A program made the translations under genes and the position numbers. The notes under the pieces are model-generated. The model worked only from the letters and a program-made list of their open reading frames with translations, did no database searches and was not told the DNA's origin. Positions 14,076 to 22,091 of a stretch of DNA of 26,822 bases are shown piece by piece; position 1 is the first letter of the stretch, and every line of letters starts with the position of its first letter. This stretch comes from Gammaproteobacteria bacterium (GTDB taxonomy: Bacteria; Pseudomonadota; Gammaproteobacteria; S012-40). The stretch spans positions 1-26,822 of the forward strand of contig JAOUPJ010000010.1 in assembly GCA_029879945.1 (NCBI GenBank), read 5' to 3'.

Positions 14076-15314
14076 CTAGATTTTCTTAAACACCAATGTT
14101 CCGTTGGTGCCACCGAAACCAAATGAGTTAGACAGTGCGATGTCGATCTTCATTTGTCTGGCGTGATTGGGAACAAAGTCCAGATCACATTCCGGGTCCT
14201 GGTTGATGATGTTTATGGTAGGAGGTGCGACCTGATCGCGGATAGCCAGGCATGAGAACACGGCTTCAATACCACCTGCCGCTCCCAGCATGTGTCCGGT
14301 CATAGACTTGGTGGAGCTGACCGCCGTTTTATAGGCATGATCACCCAGCACGGACTTCACCGCCTGACACTCGGCCAGGTCTCCGGCAGGAGTCGAGGTA
14401 CCGTGGGCATTGATGTAGTGTATCTGGTCACCATTGATGCCTGCATCGCGCAAGGCGTTCTTCATACAACGCTGTGCCCCTTCACCGCTCTGTGGCGGCA
14501 GGGTCATGTGGTAGGCGTCGCCACTCATGCCATAACCGATCACCTCGGCGTAGATGTTGGCGCCACGCTTCTTGGCAAATTCATATTCTTCCAGTACCAC
14601 CACTCCGGCTCCGTCACTTAGAACGAATCCATCCCGATCCTTATCCCAGGGGCGGCTGGCAGTGGCTGGATCATCGTTACGGGTAGACAGGGCACGCGCC
14701 GCTGCGAAACCACCTAAACCAGTCGGGCTGGTGGCCATTTCTGCACCGCCGGCAATCATGGCGTCTGCGTCGCCATAGGCGATGATACGCGCCGCTTCGC
14801 CGATATTGTGGGTGCCTGTGGTACAAGCGGTAACGATGGCGAAGTTGGGGCCTTTCAGCCCGTGCATCACGGAGAAATTGCCCGAAATCATATTGATAAT
14901 ATTACTGGGAACGAAGAAGGGAGAGATCTTACGCGGCCCGCCTTGAGTAAAATTCTCATGGCCTTTCTCGATGCCAGTCAGCCCCCCTATTCCGGAGCCG
15001 ATGGCCACACCGATGCGCTCGGCGTTTTCCTCTGTCACTTCCAGACCGGAATCCTTCAAGGCCTCAATACCCGCTGCGATGCCGTAGTGAATAAAGATAT
15101 CCATCTTTTTCTGGTCCTTACGGGGGATATAGTCATCGGAGTTGAAACCCCAGACCGAACCACCGAATCGCACAGAAAAATCTGAAACATCAAAGTGTTC
15201 CAGAGGCCGAATGCCGCCTTTCCCTTCCAGGATATTGCCCCAGCACTCTTTTACAGACAAGCCGACGGGTGACACGGCACCCAGCCCAGTAATTACAACG
15301 CGTCTTTTAGCCAA
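14076..15314 (-). CDS. fabF: 3-oxoacyl-ACP synthase II
   Basis: FabF condenses malonyl-ACP with acyl-ACP in the elongation steps of type II fatty-acid synthesis and controls the temperature-dependent step to vaccenate. From the TTG at 15314 it is 412 residues, the usual FabF length, starting MAKRRVVITGLGAVSPVG. GGAGAA lies 7 nt upstream of this TTG, and the longer frame to 15350 adds only unrelated residues. The Cys-His-His triad is complete: C164 in TACTTGT, H304 in NAHGTSTPAGD and H341 in TKSMTGHMLGAAG. It is the last gene of the minus-strand cluster, after a hairpin that separates it from acpP. No pabC or mltG follows, unlike many gammaproteobacteria. Confidence 0.96.
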   Translation of the reverse strand: MAKRRVVITGLGAVSPVGLSVKECWGNILEGKGGIRPLEHFDVSDFSVRFGGSVWGFNSDDYIPRKDQKKMDIFIHYGIAAGIEALKDSGLEVTEENAERIGVAIGSGIGGLTGIEKGHENFTQGGPRKISPFFVPSNIINMISGNFSVMHGLKGPNFAIVTACTTGTHNIGEAARIIAYGDADAMIAGGAEMATSPTGLGGFAAARALSTRNDDPATASRPWDKDRDGFVLSDGAGVVVLEEYEFAKKRGANIYAEVIGYGMSGDAYHMTLPPQSGEGAQRCMKNALRDAGINGDQIHYINAHGTSTPAGDLAECQAVKSVLGDHAYKTAVSSTKSMTGHMLGAAGGIEAVFSCLAIRDQVAPPTINIINQDPECDLDFVPNHARQMKIDIALSNSFGFGGTNGTLVFKKI

Positions 15315-15352
15315 CGTAATTCTCCATTCCTTCCATTGATTTTTTGGCAATG

Positions 15353-15388
15353 AAAAAGGCCGCAGCCACTAACGAGTGGTCACGGCCT
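15353..15388 (-). terminator. Terminator-like hairpin between acpP and fabF
   Basis: On the minus strand AGGCCGTGACCACT is followed by a 4-nt loop and AGTGGCTGCGGCCT, an imperfect stem (three mismatches) that runs straight into TTTTT (complement of 15353-15357). It lies 38 nt before the fabF start codon. It likely ends much of the acpP transcript, so abundant acpP mRNA need not carry fabF. Confidence 0.6.
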
Positions 15389-15426
15389 GTATTCTTACGA
15401 CTTTAAATCAAGCTGTGGCGCTAGCC

Positions 15427-15666
15427 TTAGCTTGTTACGTGGGAAGAGATGTACTCAACTGCTTGGGCAACAGTGGTAATTTTCTCTGCTTCCTCATCAG
15501 GAATTTCGCACTCAAACTCTTCTTCCAACGCCATGACCAATTCCACGGTGTCGAGTGAGTCAGCACCCAAATCGTCGACGAAAGAGGCCTCTTTACTCAC
15601 TTCTTCTTCTTTCACGCCAAGTTGCTCTACAACGATTTTTTTGACGCGATCTTCGATGCTGCTCAT
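15427..15666 (-). CDS. acpP: Acyl carrier protein
   Basis: This 79-residue acidic four-helix protein carries acyl chains on a 4'-phosphopantetheine arm during fatty-acid and lipid synthesis. The attachment serine is S37 in the conserved GADSLDTVEL motif. The start MSSIEDRVKKIVVEQLGV is typical, and GGAGGA precedes the ATG by about 6 nt. The 170-nt gap after fabG suggests an additional own promoter, as known for acpP in E. coli; a TACAAT at 15714-15719 is a possible -10 but has no clear -35. The downstream hairpin before fabF would allow the very high relative expression ACP needs. Confidence 0.97.
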   Translation of the reverse strand: MSSIEDRVKKIVVEQLGVKEEEVSKEASFVDDLGADSLDTVELVMALEEEFECEIPDEEAEKITTVAQAVEYISSHVTS

Positions 15667-15836
15667 GATGTCATGATCCTCCGGTAATGATTCTTGTCAC
15701 ACATCTGGGGCGTATTGTAGGTGAATGTCCCCCCGGACGCTAGACCAACTGTTCCACTTATTTACCCTGTTTTCACCAACTGTTCAAGGAACAATCAGCA
15801 GAAATTCGGTTTTTTCCTTTTTGTTCATGCACATGG

Positions 15837-16580
15837 CTATACCATGTACATGCCGCCGTTCACATGCAAGGTCTGGCCCGTAATGTACGAAGCACCTGGC
15901 GAGGCCAGAAATGCCACGGTTTCGGCGATATCTTCTGGCTGTCCTAGCCTGTTCAGGGGTATTTTTGACAACAGGGCCTCGCGCTGCTCGTCTGGCAGGG
16001 CACGGGTCATGTCTGTGTCAATGAAGCCTGGCGCCACCACGTTGGCCGTGATCCCCCTGGACGCCACTTCCTGCGCGATGGACTTGGTAAAACCCATGAT
16101 GCCGGCCTTGGCCGCTGCATAATTGGCCTGACCGGGATTTCCAGCCGCCCCCACCACAGAAGCGATGCTGATAATACGCCCGCGCTTGGCCTTGAGCATA
16201 CCACGTAAACAGGCTTTGGTTAACCGAAAAACGGAGGTCAGGTTGGTGTTAATCACATCTCCCCACTCGTCTTCCGACATACGCATCATCAGATTGTCGC
16301 GGGTGATGCCGGCATTGTTGACCAGGATAGTGGGCACGCCAAATTGTGTCCCTATGTCCTTGATGAAGGCGGTGATGCCCTCTGCATCAGTGACGTTCAG
16401 GGCCATGCCTTGGCCTTTGACTCCGTTTTCTTCCAGGTAGGCCGAGATGGCCTGGGCCCCATTATCGGTGGTGGCTGTTCCCACCACCACGGCTCCGGCC
16501 TTTCCTAGCGCCAGGGCGGTGGCTTTACCCAAGCCTCGGCTAGCGCCAGTGACGATAGCAATCTGATTATCTAAACTCAT
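15837..16580 (-). CDS. fabG: 3-oxoacyl-ACP reductase
   Basis: FabG reduces 3-oxoacyl-ACP with NADPH. From the ATG at 16580 (GGAGAAGGAT upstream) it has 247 residues, the normal size for this short-chain dehydrogenase. The cofactor loop is TGASRGLG near residues 11-18, the structural motif is NNAG at about 88-91, and the catalytic Ser-Tyr-Lys are S141, Y154 and K158 (QANYAAAKAG). The C-terminal segment ITGQTLHVNGGMYM is characteristic of FabG. The frame continues upstream to 16649 but that part overlaps fabD and has no ribosome binding site. It lies 19 nt after fabD. Confidence 0.96.
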   Translation of the reverse strand: MSLDNQIAIVTGASRGLGKATALALGKAGAVVVGTATTDNGAQAISAYLEENGVKGQGMALNVTDAEGITAFIKDIGTQFGVPTILVNNAGITRDNLMMRMSEDEWGDVINTNLTSVFRLTKACLRGMLKAKRGRIISIASVVGAAGNPGQANYAAAKAGIMGFTKSIAQEVASRGITANVVAPGFIDTDMTRALPDEQREALLSKIPLNRLGQPEDIAETVAFLASPGASYITGQTLHVNGGMYMV

Positions 16581-16599
16581 ATCCTTCTCCCAATAGACT

Positions 16600-17544
16600 T
16601 TAGGCGCCTGCTTCGGTGCTGGCGGCCTTGAGTGCCTTCTCGATGTCATCCATAGAAATCAATGTGTGTACCGGCATACGCTTCTCGATGCGTCGATTCA
16701 GTCCCGCCAGGACCTTGCCTGGACCACACTCATAGAGTGCCTCGACACCTGTAGCCTTAATGGCCTGGATGGTCTCCACCCAACGTACGGGCATGTAGAG
16801 CTGTCGCGTGAGCGCGTCTCTGATTTGATCGGGATCGCTGACACTGGCCACGTCTGCATTTTGTATCACTTTGATGCTGGGGCTGCAGATCTCGGTTTCA
16901 GCCAATAATTCAGCCAGACGCTCGGCCGCCGGCTTCATCAGATCACAATGTGAGGGCACGCTCATGGGCAACATGACGGCCTTCTTGGCCCCCGCTGCCA
17001 TGGCAGCTTCGATCACACGCTCTACAGCGCCCTTATGACCGGCCACCACGACTTGTCCTGGGCTGTTAAAATTGACGGCCTGGACCACGTCTTCGCCGGC
17101 GTTTTCGGCACAAAGACTCCGCACGACATCGTCTTCCAGCATGAGTATGGCAGCCATGGCGCCCATTCCAGCCGGCACGGCTTCCTGCATAAAGCGACCA
17201 CGTGCCGCGACAAGCTGTACCGCGTCTGCGAAGGACAAGGCCCCTGCACACACCAGGGCGGTATACTCGCCCAGAGAATGTCCGGCCATGCGCTGGGGCA
17301 GACTACCCCCCAAGCTAGTCCATAGACGCCAAGTGGCCACGCCGGCTGCCAGCATGGCGGGCTGGGTCTGTTCCGTTTGGTTCAGCTCCGCCTCAGGGCC
17401 CTGTTCTATCAGATCCCAAAGCTCATAGCCCAATACGTCGGATGCCTCGTCGAAGGTATCCCGCACGATTGACTGCTGGGCAAATGCCCCCATCATGCCT
17501 ACCGATTGTGATCCTTGTCCGGGAAATATGAATGCGCTACTCAC
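16600..17544 (-). CDS. fabD: Malonyl-CoA:ACP transacylase
   Basis: FabD moves malonyl groups from CoA to ACP, feeding all elongation rounds. The 314-residue protein starts at GTG 17544 (GAGGGG about 8 nt upstream) with MSSAFIFPGQGSQSVGM, the canonical start. The nucleophile S90 is in GHSLGEY, R115 in AARGRF binds the malonyl carboxylate, and H199 in PSHCDLM completes the pair. It sits between fabH (67 nt upstream) and fabG (19 nt downstream) in the classical order. Confidence 0.96.
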   Translation of the reverse strand: MSSAFIFPGQGSQSVGMMGAFAQQSIVRDTFDEASDVLGYELWDLIEQGPEAELNQTEQTQPAMLAAGVATWRLWTSLGGSLPQRMAGHSLGEYTALVCAGALSFADAVQLVAARGRFMQEAVPAGMGAMAAILMLEDDVVRSLCAENAGEDVVQAVNFNSPGQVVVAGHKGAVERVIEAAMAAGAKKAVMLPMSVPSHCDLMKPAAERLAELLAETEICSPSIKVIQNADVASVSDPDQIRDALTRQLYMPVRWVETIQAIKATGVEALYECGPGKVLAGLNRRIEKRMPVHTLISMDDIEKALKAASTEAGA

Positions 17545-17611
17545 GATTAAACCCCTCTCAGGCCTTCATCTCGCTTACCATCATGTATGTAAACAATAAG
17601 AAGTGCCACAA

Positions 17612-18577
17612 CTAATATTTCAATAACACGGAGCCCCAGGTGAATCCCCCACCAAATGCCTCCATCAAAATCGTTTCGCCTCGCTGAATTCTGCCATCTC
17701 GCACTGCCACGTCAAAGGCCAGGGGGATGGAAGCTGCAGAGGTATTGCCATGACGATCGACGGTAGTGACCACTCGATCCATGGGCATGCGTAATTTTTT
17801 AGCCGTTGCGTTGATTATACGAATATTGGCCTGGTGGGGTACCAGCCAATCGATATCGGACTTTTCCATGCGGTTGGCGGCGAGGGTCTCATCGACAATT
17901 TCACCCAAGGTGTTGACCGCCACTTTGAAGACTTCGTTGCCTTTCATCTTGATGTAGTTTCTTCCCGCGCGGAAATCGTCTGGTGTTTCGGAAATCCCGC
18001 CATTTACGGTGAGCAGATCCTTGTATTGTCCGTTGGCGTGTAAATGGGTGGATAGAATACCGGGTTCTTCGCTGGCCTTAACAATCACCGCGCCGGCACC
18101 GTCTCCAAAGAGCACACAGGTGGTGCGATCAGTCCAGTCCAGCAGGCGAGACAAGGTCTCGGCCCCTACAACCAGGGCGCATTTCGCGGCACCGGTTTTA
18201 ATAAATTTGTCGACAGTGGCCAGGGCATAGACAAAGCCAGTACACACGGCCTGAATATCAAATGCAGGACAATTGCGCACATCCAGCCTATCTTGTAGTA
18301 AACAAGCCGTGCTGGGAAAGACTCGGTCGGCAGAGGTGGTCGCCACGACAATCAGGTCGATATCACTGGGGCTGACTTGCGCCGCCTCCATGGCCTTGCG
18401 GGCAGCCTGTTCTGCCAGGTCGCAAGTCGTCACACCCTCTGGGGCGATATGCCTTTGTTTGATGCCGGTGCGTTCCACGATCCATTCATCACTGGTTTCC
18501 ACCAGCTTTTCCAGATCGTGGTTGGTCATGATTTTTTCTGGAAGGTAGCTACCTGTCCCTACTATTCTCGAATACAT
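17612..18577 (-). CDS. fabH: 3-oxoacyl-ACP synthase III
   Basis: FabH starts fatty-acid synthesis by condensing acetyl-CoA with malonyl-ACP. The protein has 321 residues with the triad C112 (QAVCTGFVYAL), H248 (PHQANIRI) and N278 (HGNTSAAS). The start MYSRIVGTGSYLPEKIMTN is typical. Its ATG overlaps the plsX stop codon (TAATG), so the two are translationally coupled. The C-terminus GGGFTWGSVLLKY is the usual FabH ending. Confidence 0.96.
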   Translation of the reverse strand: MYSRIVGTGSYLPEKIMTNHDLEKLVETSDEWIVERTGIKQRHIAPEGVTTCDLAEQAARKAMEAAQVSPSDIDLIVVATTSADRVFPSTACLLQDRLDVRNCPAFDIQAVCTGFVYALATVDKFIKTGAAKCALVVGAETLSRLLDWTDRTTCVLFGDGAGAVIVKASEEPGILSTHLHANGQYKDLLTVNGGISETPDDFRAGRNYIKMKGNEVFKVAVNTLGEIVDETLAANRMEKSDIDWLVPHQANIRIINATAKKLRMPMDRVVTTVDRHGNTSAASIPLAFDVAVRDGRIQRGETILMEAFGGGFTWGSVLLKY

Positions 18578-19599
18578 TAGACGGCTTCCTTATCGACCAG
18601 TAGGGATTCCACTTGCTTGGCAATGCGCTGCGGAACATTATGGGCGACTTCTTTGATGGTAACCTCAATGGCATTGGCAAAGCCGGTAACATCGGTGCCG
18701 CCATGACTTTTGACCACTATCCCTTGTAAGCCTAACAGACTTGCCCCGTTATAACGACTGGGATTAATGCGTTTTCCAAAGGCCTTGAGTACGGGCAAGG
18801 CAATGAGGGCACGAAGCTTTGTTATGATGGAACGAGAAAATTCTTCTTTCATAAAGTGGGTGACCATCTTGGCCACACCCTCGCTGGATTTCAGGGCCAC
18901 GTTGCCAGCGAAACCGTCACAGACAACCACGTCTACCGTGCCCTTGTAGATATCGTCTCCCTCGACGAATCCGTAGTAATTCAAACCACTGTTTGAGATG
19001 AGTTGCGCGGCCGTTTTTATTAACTCGCTGCCCTTGATATCTTCCTCACCGATGTTCAGCAAGCCGATGGTAGGTTTTTGGATGCCGTCTACCGCTTGGG
19101 TCAGTACTGAGCCCATCACAGCAAACTGCTGCAAGACTTCCGGCCCTGAATCAATATTGGCACCCAGATCCAGCATATGGGTTTTGCCTTTCATTGTAGG
19201 CAAGGCACCACAAATGGCGGGGCGATCGATGCCGGGAATGGTTTTGAGGACAAATCGCGCAGTGGCCATGAGCGCGCCGGTGTTTCCAGCACTCACGCAG
19301 GCGCTTGCCACGCCCTCTTTCACCAGGTTGATGGCAACACGCATGGACGAGTCCTTCTTACCGCGCAAGGCATGAGACGGGTGTTCGTCCATGTCCACCG
19401 TTTGCGAGGCATGGTGAACGACTAGGTTCTCACCGACGGAGGCACCGTGGCGCTGCAGTTCGGCGAGGATCCCGTCCTCCTTACCGACCAATATCAGCTT
19501 TAATCTGGGGTGGCGCTTCAATACCCGCAGGGCTGCGGGAATGACAACGGGGACTCCGTGGTCCCCGCCCATTGCGTCCAATGCAATCCTTACATCCAA
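18577..19599 (-). CDS. plsX: Phosphate acyltransferase PlsX
   Basis: PlsX makes acyl-phosphate from acyl-ACP, used by PlsY for glycerolipid synthesis, and so links fatty-acid and phospholipid production at the membrane surface. The protein has 340 residues and begins MDVRIALDAMGGDHGVPVV, the family hallmark. Other family phrases are ACVSAGNTGALMA, MLDLGAN and VVCDGFAGNVALK. The final residues overlap the fabH start. It follows rpmF by about 43 nt, as in E. coli. Confidence 0.96.
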   Translation of the reverse strand: MDVRIALDAMGGDHGVPVVIPAALRVLKRHPRLKLILVGKEDGILAELQRHGASVGENLVVHHASQTVDMDEHPSHALRGKKDSSMRVAINLVKEGVASACVSAGNTGALMATARFVLKTIPGIDRPAICGALPTMKGKTHMLDLGANIDSGPEVLQQFAVMGSVLTQAVDGIQKPTIGLLNIGEEDIKGSELIKTAAQLISNSGLNYYGFVEGDDIYKGTVDVVVCDGFAGNVALKSSEGVAKMVTHFMKEEFSRSIITKLRALIALPVLKAFGKRINPSRYNGASLLGLQGIVVKSHGGTDVTGFANAIEVTIKEVAHNVPQRIAKQVESLLVDKEAV

Positions 19600-19642
19600 G
19601 TTTAGATTCTGCCCTTAGTTAAAAAAGGTAGGGGAGCAGAGA

Positions 19643-19840
19643 CTAATCTTCGTCTACTTCCACGACTTCTTTAGGTTCAATGACGCGTTTACCGCGATAA
19701 AAACCATCGGGTGAAATGTGATGACGAATATGGGTTTCTCCGCTGGCGGAATCGATTGAGAATGCAGGACTCCGCAAGGCATCGTGAGAACGACGCATAC
19801 CGCGCTTGGAGCGTGTCTTCCGGTTTTGTTGTACTGCCAT
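19643..19840 (-). CDS. rpmF: 50S ribosomal protein L32
   Basis: L32 is a small basic protein of the large ribosomal subunit. The 65-residue sequence starts MAVQQNRKTRSKRGMRRSHD, the universal L32 start. It has no Cys-x-x-Cys pairs, so it is the zinc-independent form, as in E. coli. GGAGAA precedes the ATG. It lies 9 nt after yceD, the conserved yceD-rpmF-plsX arrangement that ties ribosome and lipid synthesis in one transcript. The C-terminal tail (VIEPKEVVEVDED) is longer and more acidic than in E. coli. Confidence 0.96.
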   Translation of the reverse strand: MAVQQNRKTRSKRGMRRSHDALRSPAFSIDSASGETHIRHHISPDGFYRGKRVIEPKEVVEVDED

Positions 19841-19849
19841 GATGTTCTC

Positions 19850-20374
19850 CTAAACGTTAAGCTTCAAGTCTTTCAAACTGGCGAAAGGATTGGGTTTACC
19901 TTCCACCACTAAAACTGGTTCCTGTTCCCCCTTGGTTTCGGGGAGCAATTCCATTTCACAGGCCTGACCGGTGTGTGTTGCCACGTGCGGCAGGGCCAAT
20001 ATGAGTTCGTCTTCTACAAGCTCTGGGATCAGTAATTCATCGCCTTCCAGCAACACCGGTTCCAGGTCTTCAGGCAGGCGTTCTGCCTCCTGTTCCCCCC
20101 GCACCGCAGCCAGATTGACATCCTTCTGAACCTGGATGTTCATCGGCTTCAGACAACGCTGACAAATCAGTTCCAGCTCAGCGACGACCTTGCCGCTGAT
20201 CACGGTTAGCGAACCCCTGCGTTGGAAGTTCAGGGAGACCTGAACCTGGCCTTCCTGGTTCAGGATAGTCTGAGCCAGCCTGTCCATCCCAGCCAGTGAG
20301 ACGCACCCTTCCACCTGACGACTTTGGGAAGCCATCAGCCACGGGTCAACGTATCTCGGCACACTTGCAGACAT
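19850..20374 (-). CDS. yceD: YceD / DUF177 family, 23S rRNA accumulation protein
   Basis: YceD proteins are needed for normal 23S rRNA levels in E. coli and chloroplasts; the mechanism is not settled. From the ATG at 20374 the protein has 174 residues, the family length. It has the core LELICQRCLKPM (a Cys-x-x-Cys pair), the acidic LVEDELILALPHVATH segment, and the terminal KPNPFASLKDLK motif. The open frame continues upstream to 20641, but that part spans the promoter at 20384-20412, so it is not translated. With that promoter the leader would be only about 2-5 nt, and no Shine-Dalgarno sequence exists. It is the first gene of the rpmF-plsX-fab operon. Confidence 0.9.
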   Translation of the reverse strand: MSASVPRYVDPWLMASQSRQVEGCVSLAGMDRLAQTILNQEGQVQVSLNFQRRGSLTVISGKVVAELELICQRCLKPMNIQVQKDVNLAAVRGEQEAERLPEDLEPVLLEGDELLIPELVEDELILALPHVATHTGQACEMELLPETKGEQEPVLVVEGKPNPFASLKDLKLNV

Positions 20375-20383
20375 AGGGGCGCA

Positions 20384-20412
20384 ATAATAGTCATGTAGCG
20401 CCTTTCTGTCAA
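20384..20412 (-). promoter_or_regulatory. Strong sigma70 promoter of the yceD-rpmF-plsX-fab operon
   Basis: On the minus strand a consensus -35 TTGACA (20407-20412) and a -10 TATTAT (20384-20389, 5 of 6) are separated by the optimal 17 nt. Only 9 nt lie between the -10 and the yceD ATG, so the start point would fall within about 5 nt of the start codon. Confidence 0.7.
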
Positions 20413-20461
20413 AAATTCTTACGATTTTTGCCTGTTTAGGAGCCATCAGCAGTGGATTTTG

Positions 20462-20477
20462 TTTCCCCAAGGGGAAA
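20462..20477. promoter_or_regulatory. 16-nt palindrome between divergent yceD and pycA promoters
   Basis: TTTCCCC-AA-GGGGAAA is a perfect 7-bp inverted repeat with a 2-nt centre. It ends 3 nt before the candidate pycA -35 and about 50 nt upstream of the yceD -35. Its symmetry and place fit an operator for a dimeric regulator. No regulator is identified, and it may also be a chance palindrome. Confidence 0.4.
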
Positions 20478-20480
20478 TAC

Positions 20481-20510
20481 TTGACACAGTCTAAGCTTTT
20501 CCGGTGAAAT
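20481..20510 (+). promoter_or_regulatory. Candidate promoter for pycA-pycB
   Basis: A consensus TTGACA (20481-20486) is followed after 18 nt by TGAAAT (20505-20510, 4 of 6). It would give a leader of about 140 nt to the TTG start of the biotin carboxylase gene. The -10 is weak, so the true start may lie elsewhere in the gap. Confidence 0.35.
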
Positions 20511-20658
20511 CTGCTTTCGACCTGTCGTGAATCGCAGAAATTCTTTTGCGGTGAACAATTTGCATCCCAATGAAGGAATTTTGGGTATGGTATCTCCGCA
20601 CTACTGGGATCGGTAGTGGGAAATATCCGGTTGAAGGACATAACGTGCAGGATATTCT

Positions 20659-22080
20659 TTGAAAATCAAGAAGATACTAATCGCCAACCGAGGTGAAATC
20701 GCCGTTCGCATCGTGCGCGCCTGCGCCGAGCTGGACATCACGTCTGTGGCCATTTACGCCGAGCCGGACCGCCACGCCCTACACGTGAAGAAGGCCGACG
20801 AAGCTTATAATATAGGCCCAGACTCCATCTCGGGGTACCTCAACGTACACCGTATCGTGAATCTGGCCGTGGCCACGGGCTGCGACGCCCTGCACCCCGG
20901 TTACGGCTTCCTGTCGGAAAATCCGGAATTGGCCCGGGCCTGTGCCAAGCGCGGCATCAAGTTCATCGGACCCAACGCCGATGTGATCCACAAGATGGGC
21001 GACAAGACCGAGGCCCGCAATGCCATGATCGCCGCCGGTGTGCCGGTGGTACCCGGTACCCAGTCCAATCTGGTGGATCTGAACGATGCCATCAACACCG
21101 CCAAGCGCATCGGTTATCCGGTGATGCTCAAGGCCACCTCCGGTGGTGGCGGACGCGGTATCCGTCGCTGCGATTCAGAGACCGAACTCAAGAAGAACTA
21201 CGAGCGCGTCATATCGGAGGCAACCAAGGCCTTTGGCAGCGCCAATGTGTTCATGGAAAAGTGCGTGGTCAATCCGCGTCACATCGAGGTGCAGATCCTG
21301 GCCGACAGCCATGGCAATGTGTGCCATCTGTTTGAGCGGGATTGCTCCGTACAGCGCCGTCATCAAAAATTGATCGAGATCGCCCCCTCGCCTCAATTGA
21401 ACGAAGAACAACGACAGCAGATCGGACAATACGCGGTGATGGCCGCCCAGCAAGTGGGCTATGAAAACGCCGGTACGGTGGAGTTTCTTTACGATCAGGA
21501 CGACAACTTCTTTTTTATGGAAATGAACACCCGCTTGCAGGTGGAACATCCCATCACCGAAGAAGTGACGGGTATCGATATCGTTCAGGAACAGATTCGT
21601 ATTGCCGCTGGGGAAAAACTCAGCTTTACGCAAGATCAAGTCTCCCGCCGTGGATACGCCATCGAATTTCGAATCAATGCGGAAGACCCGAAAAACGATT
21701 TTCTTCCGGCCTTTGGCCGCATCACGCGCTATTTTGCGCCAGGTGGCCCCGGCATACGCACCGATAGCGCCATATATAGTGGTTACACCATTCCCCCTTA
21801 TTACGACTCTATGTGCGTAAAGCTCACGGTATGGGCCCTCACCTGGGACGATGTAGTAAAACGAGCCAGACGTGCCTTGGGAGACATTATCGTGAACGGG
21901 GTGAAAACCACCATCCCCTATCAGATCGAAATTCTCAACACGCCCGAATTTCAGCGGGGTGAAATCGATACCAGTTTTGTGGAGACTCATCCCGAGTTAG
22001 TGAATTATTCAACGCGCCGCCCACCACGGGAATTGGCCGCAGTGATTGCGATAGCAGTGGCTGCCCATATGCGATTATAG
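20659..22080 (+). CDS. pycA: Biotin carboxylase subunit, probable pyruvate carboxylase subunit A
   Basis: The 473-residue ATP-grasp enzyme carboxylates biotin using bicarbonate and ATP. It starts at TTG 20659 (CAGGA 6 nt upstream) with MKIKKILIANRGEIAVRIVR. Motifs are HPGYGFLSEN, KMGDKTEARN, the Gly-rich ATP loop TSGGGGRGIR at about 169-178, FMEMNTRLQVEHPITEEVTG, and the C-terminal domain phrase RINAEDP. AccC, PycA and related subunits share this architecture. The next gene encodes the carboxyltransferase with biotinyl domain, so pyruvate carboxylase subunit A is the most likely role; no accB is adjacent. The short tail after about residue 450 (RRPPRELAAVIAIAVAAHMRL part) is typical of PycA-type subunits. 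The two genes are 11 nt apart with a strong AAGGAA. Confidence 0.85.
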   Translation: MKIKKILIANRGEIAVRIVRACAELDITSVAIYAEPDRHALHVKKADEAYNIGPDSISGYLNVHRIVNLAVATGCDALHPGYGFLSENPELARACAKRGIKFIGPNADVIHKMGDKTEARNAMIAAGVPVVPGTQSNLVDLNDAINTAKRIGYPVMLKATSGGGGRGIRRCDSETELKKNYERVISEATKAFGSANVFMEKCVVNPRHIEVQILADSHGNVCHLFERDCSVQRRHQKLIEIAPSPQLNEEQRQQIGQYAVMAAQQVGYENAGTVEFLYDQDDNFFFMEMNTRLQVEHPITEEVTGIDIVQEQIRIAAGEKLSFTQDQVSRRGYAIEFRINAEDPKNDFLPAFGRITRYFAPGGPGIRTDSAIYSGYTIPPYYDSMCVKLTVWALTWDDVVKRARRALGDIIVNGVKTTIPYQIEILNTPEFQRGEIDTSFVETHPELVNYSTRRPPRELAAVIAIAVAAHMRL

Positions 22081-22091
22081 GAAGGAACTCC

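Noticed and set aside
20375..20641. N-terminal extension of the yceD frame
   Set aside because: It spans the strong minus-strand promoter at 20384-20412 and the palindrome; YceD family length fits the start at 20374.
21175..21990. 271-residue minus-strand frame opposite pycA
   Set aside because: It is antisense to conserved biotin-carboxylase motifs and shows no family resemblance; long antisense frames are common opposite GC-rich coding sequence.
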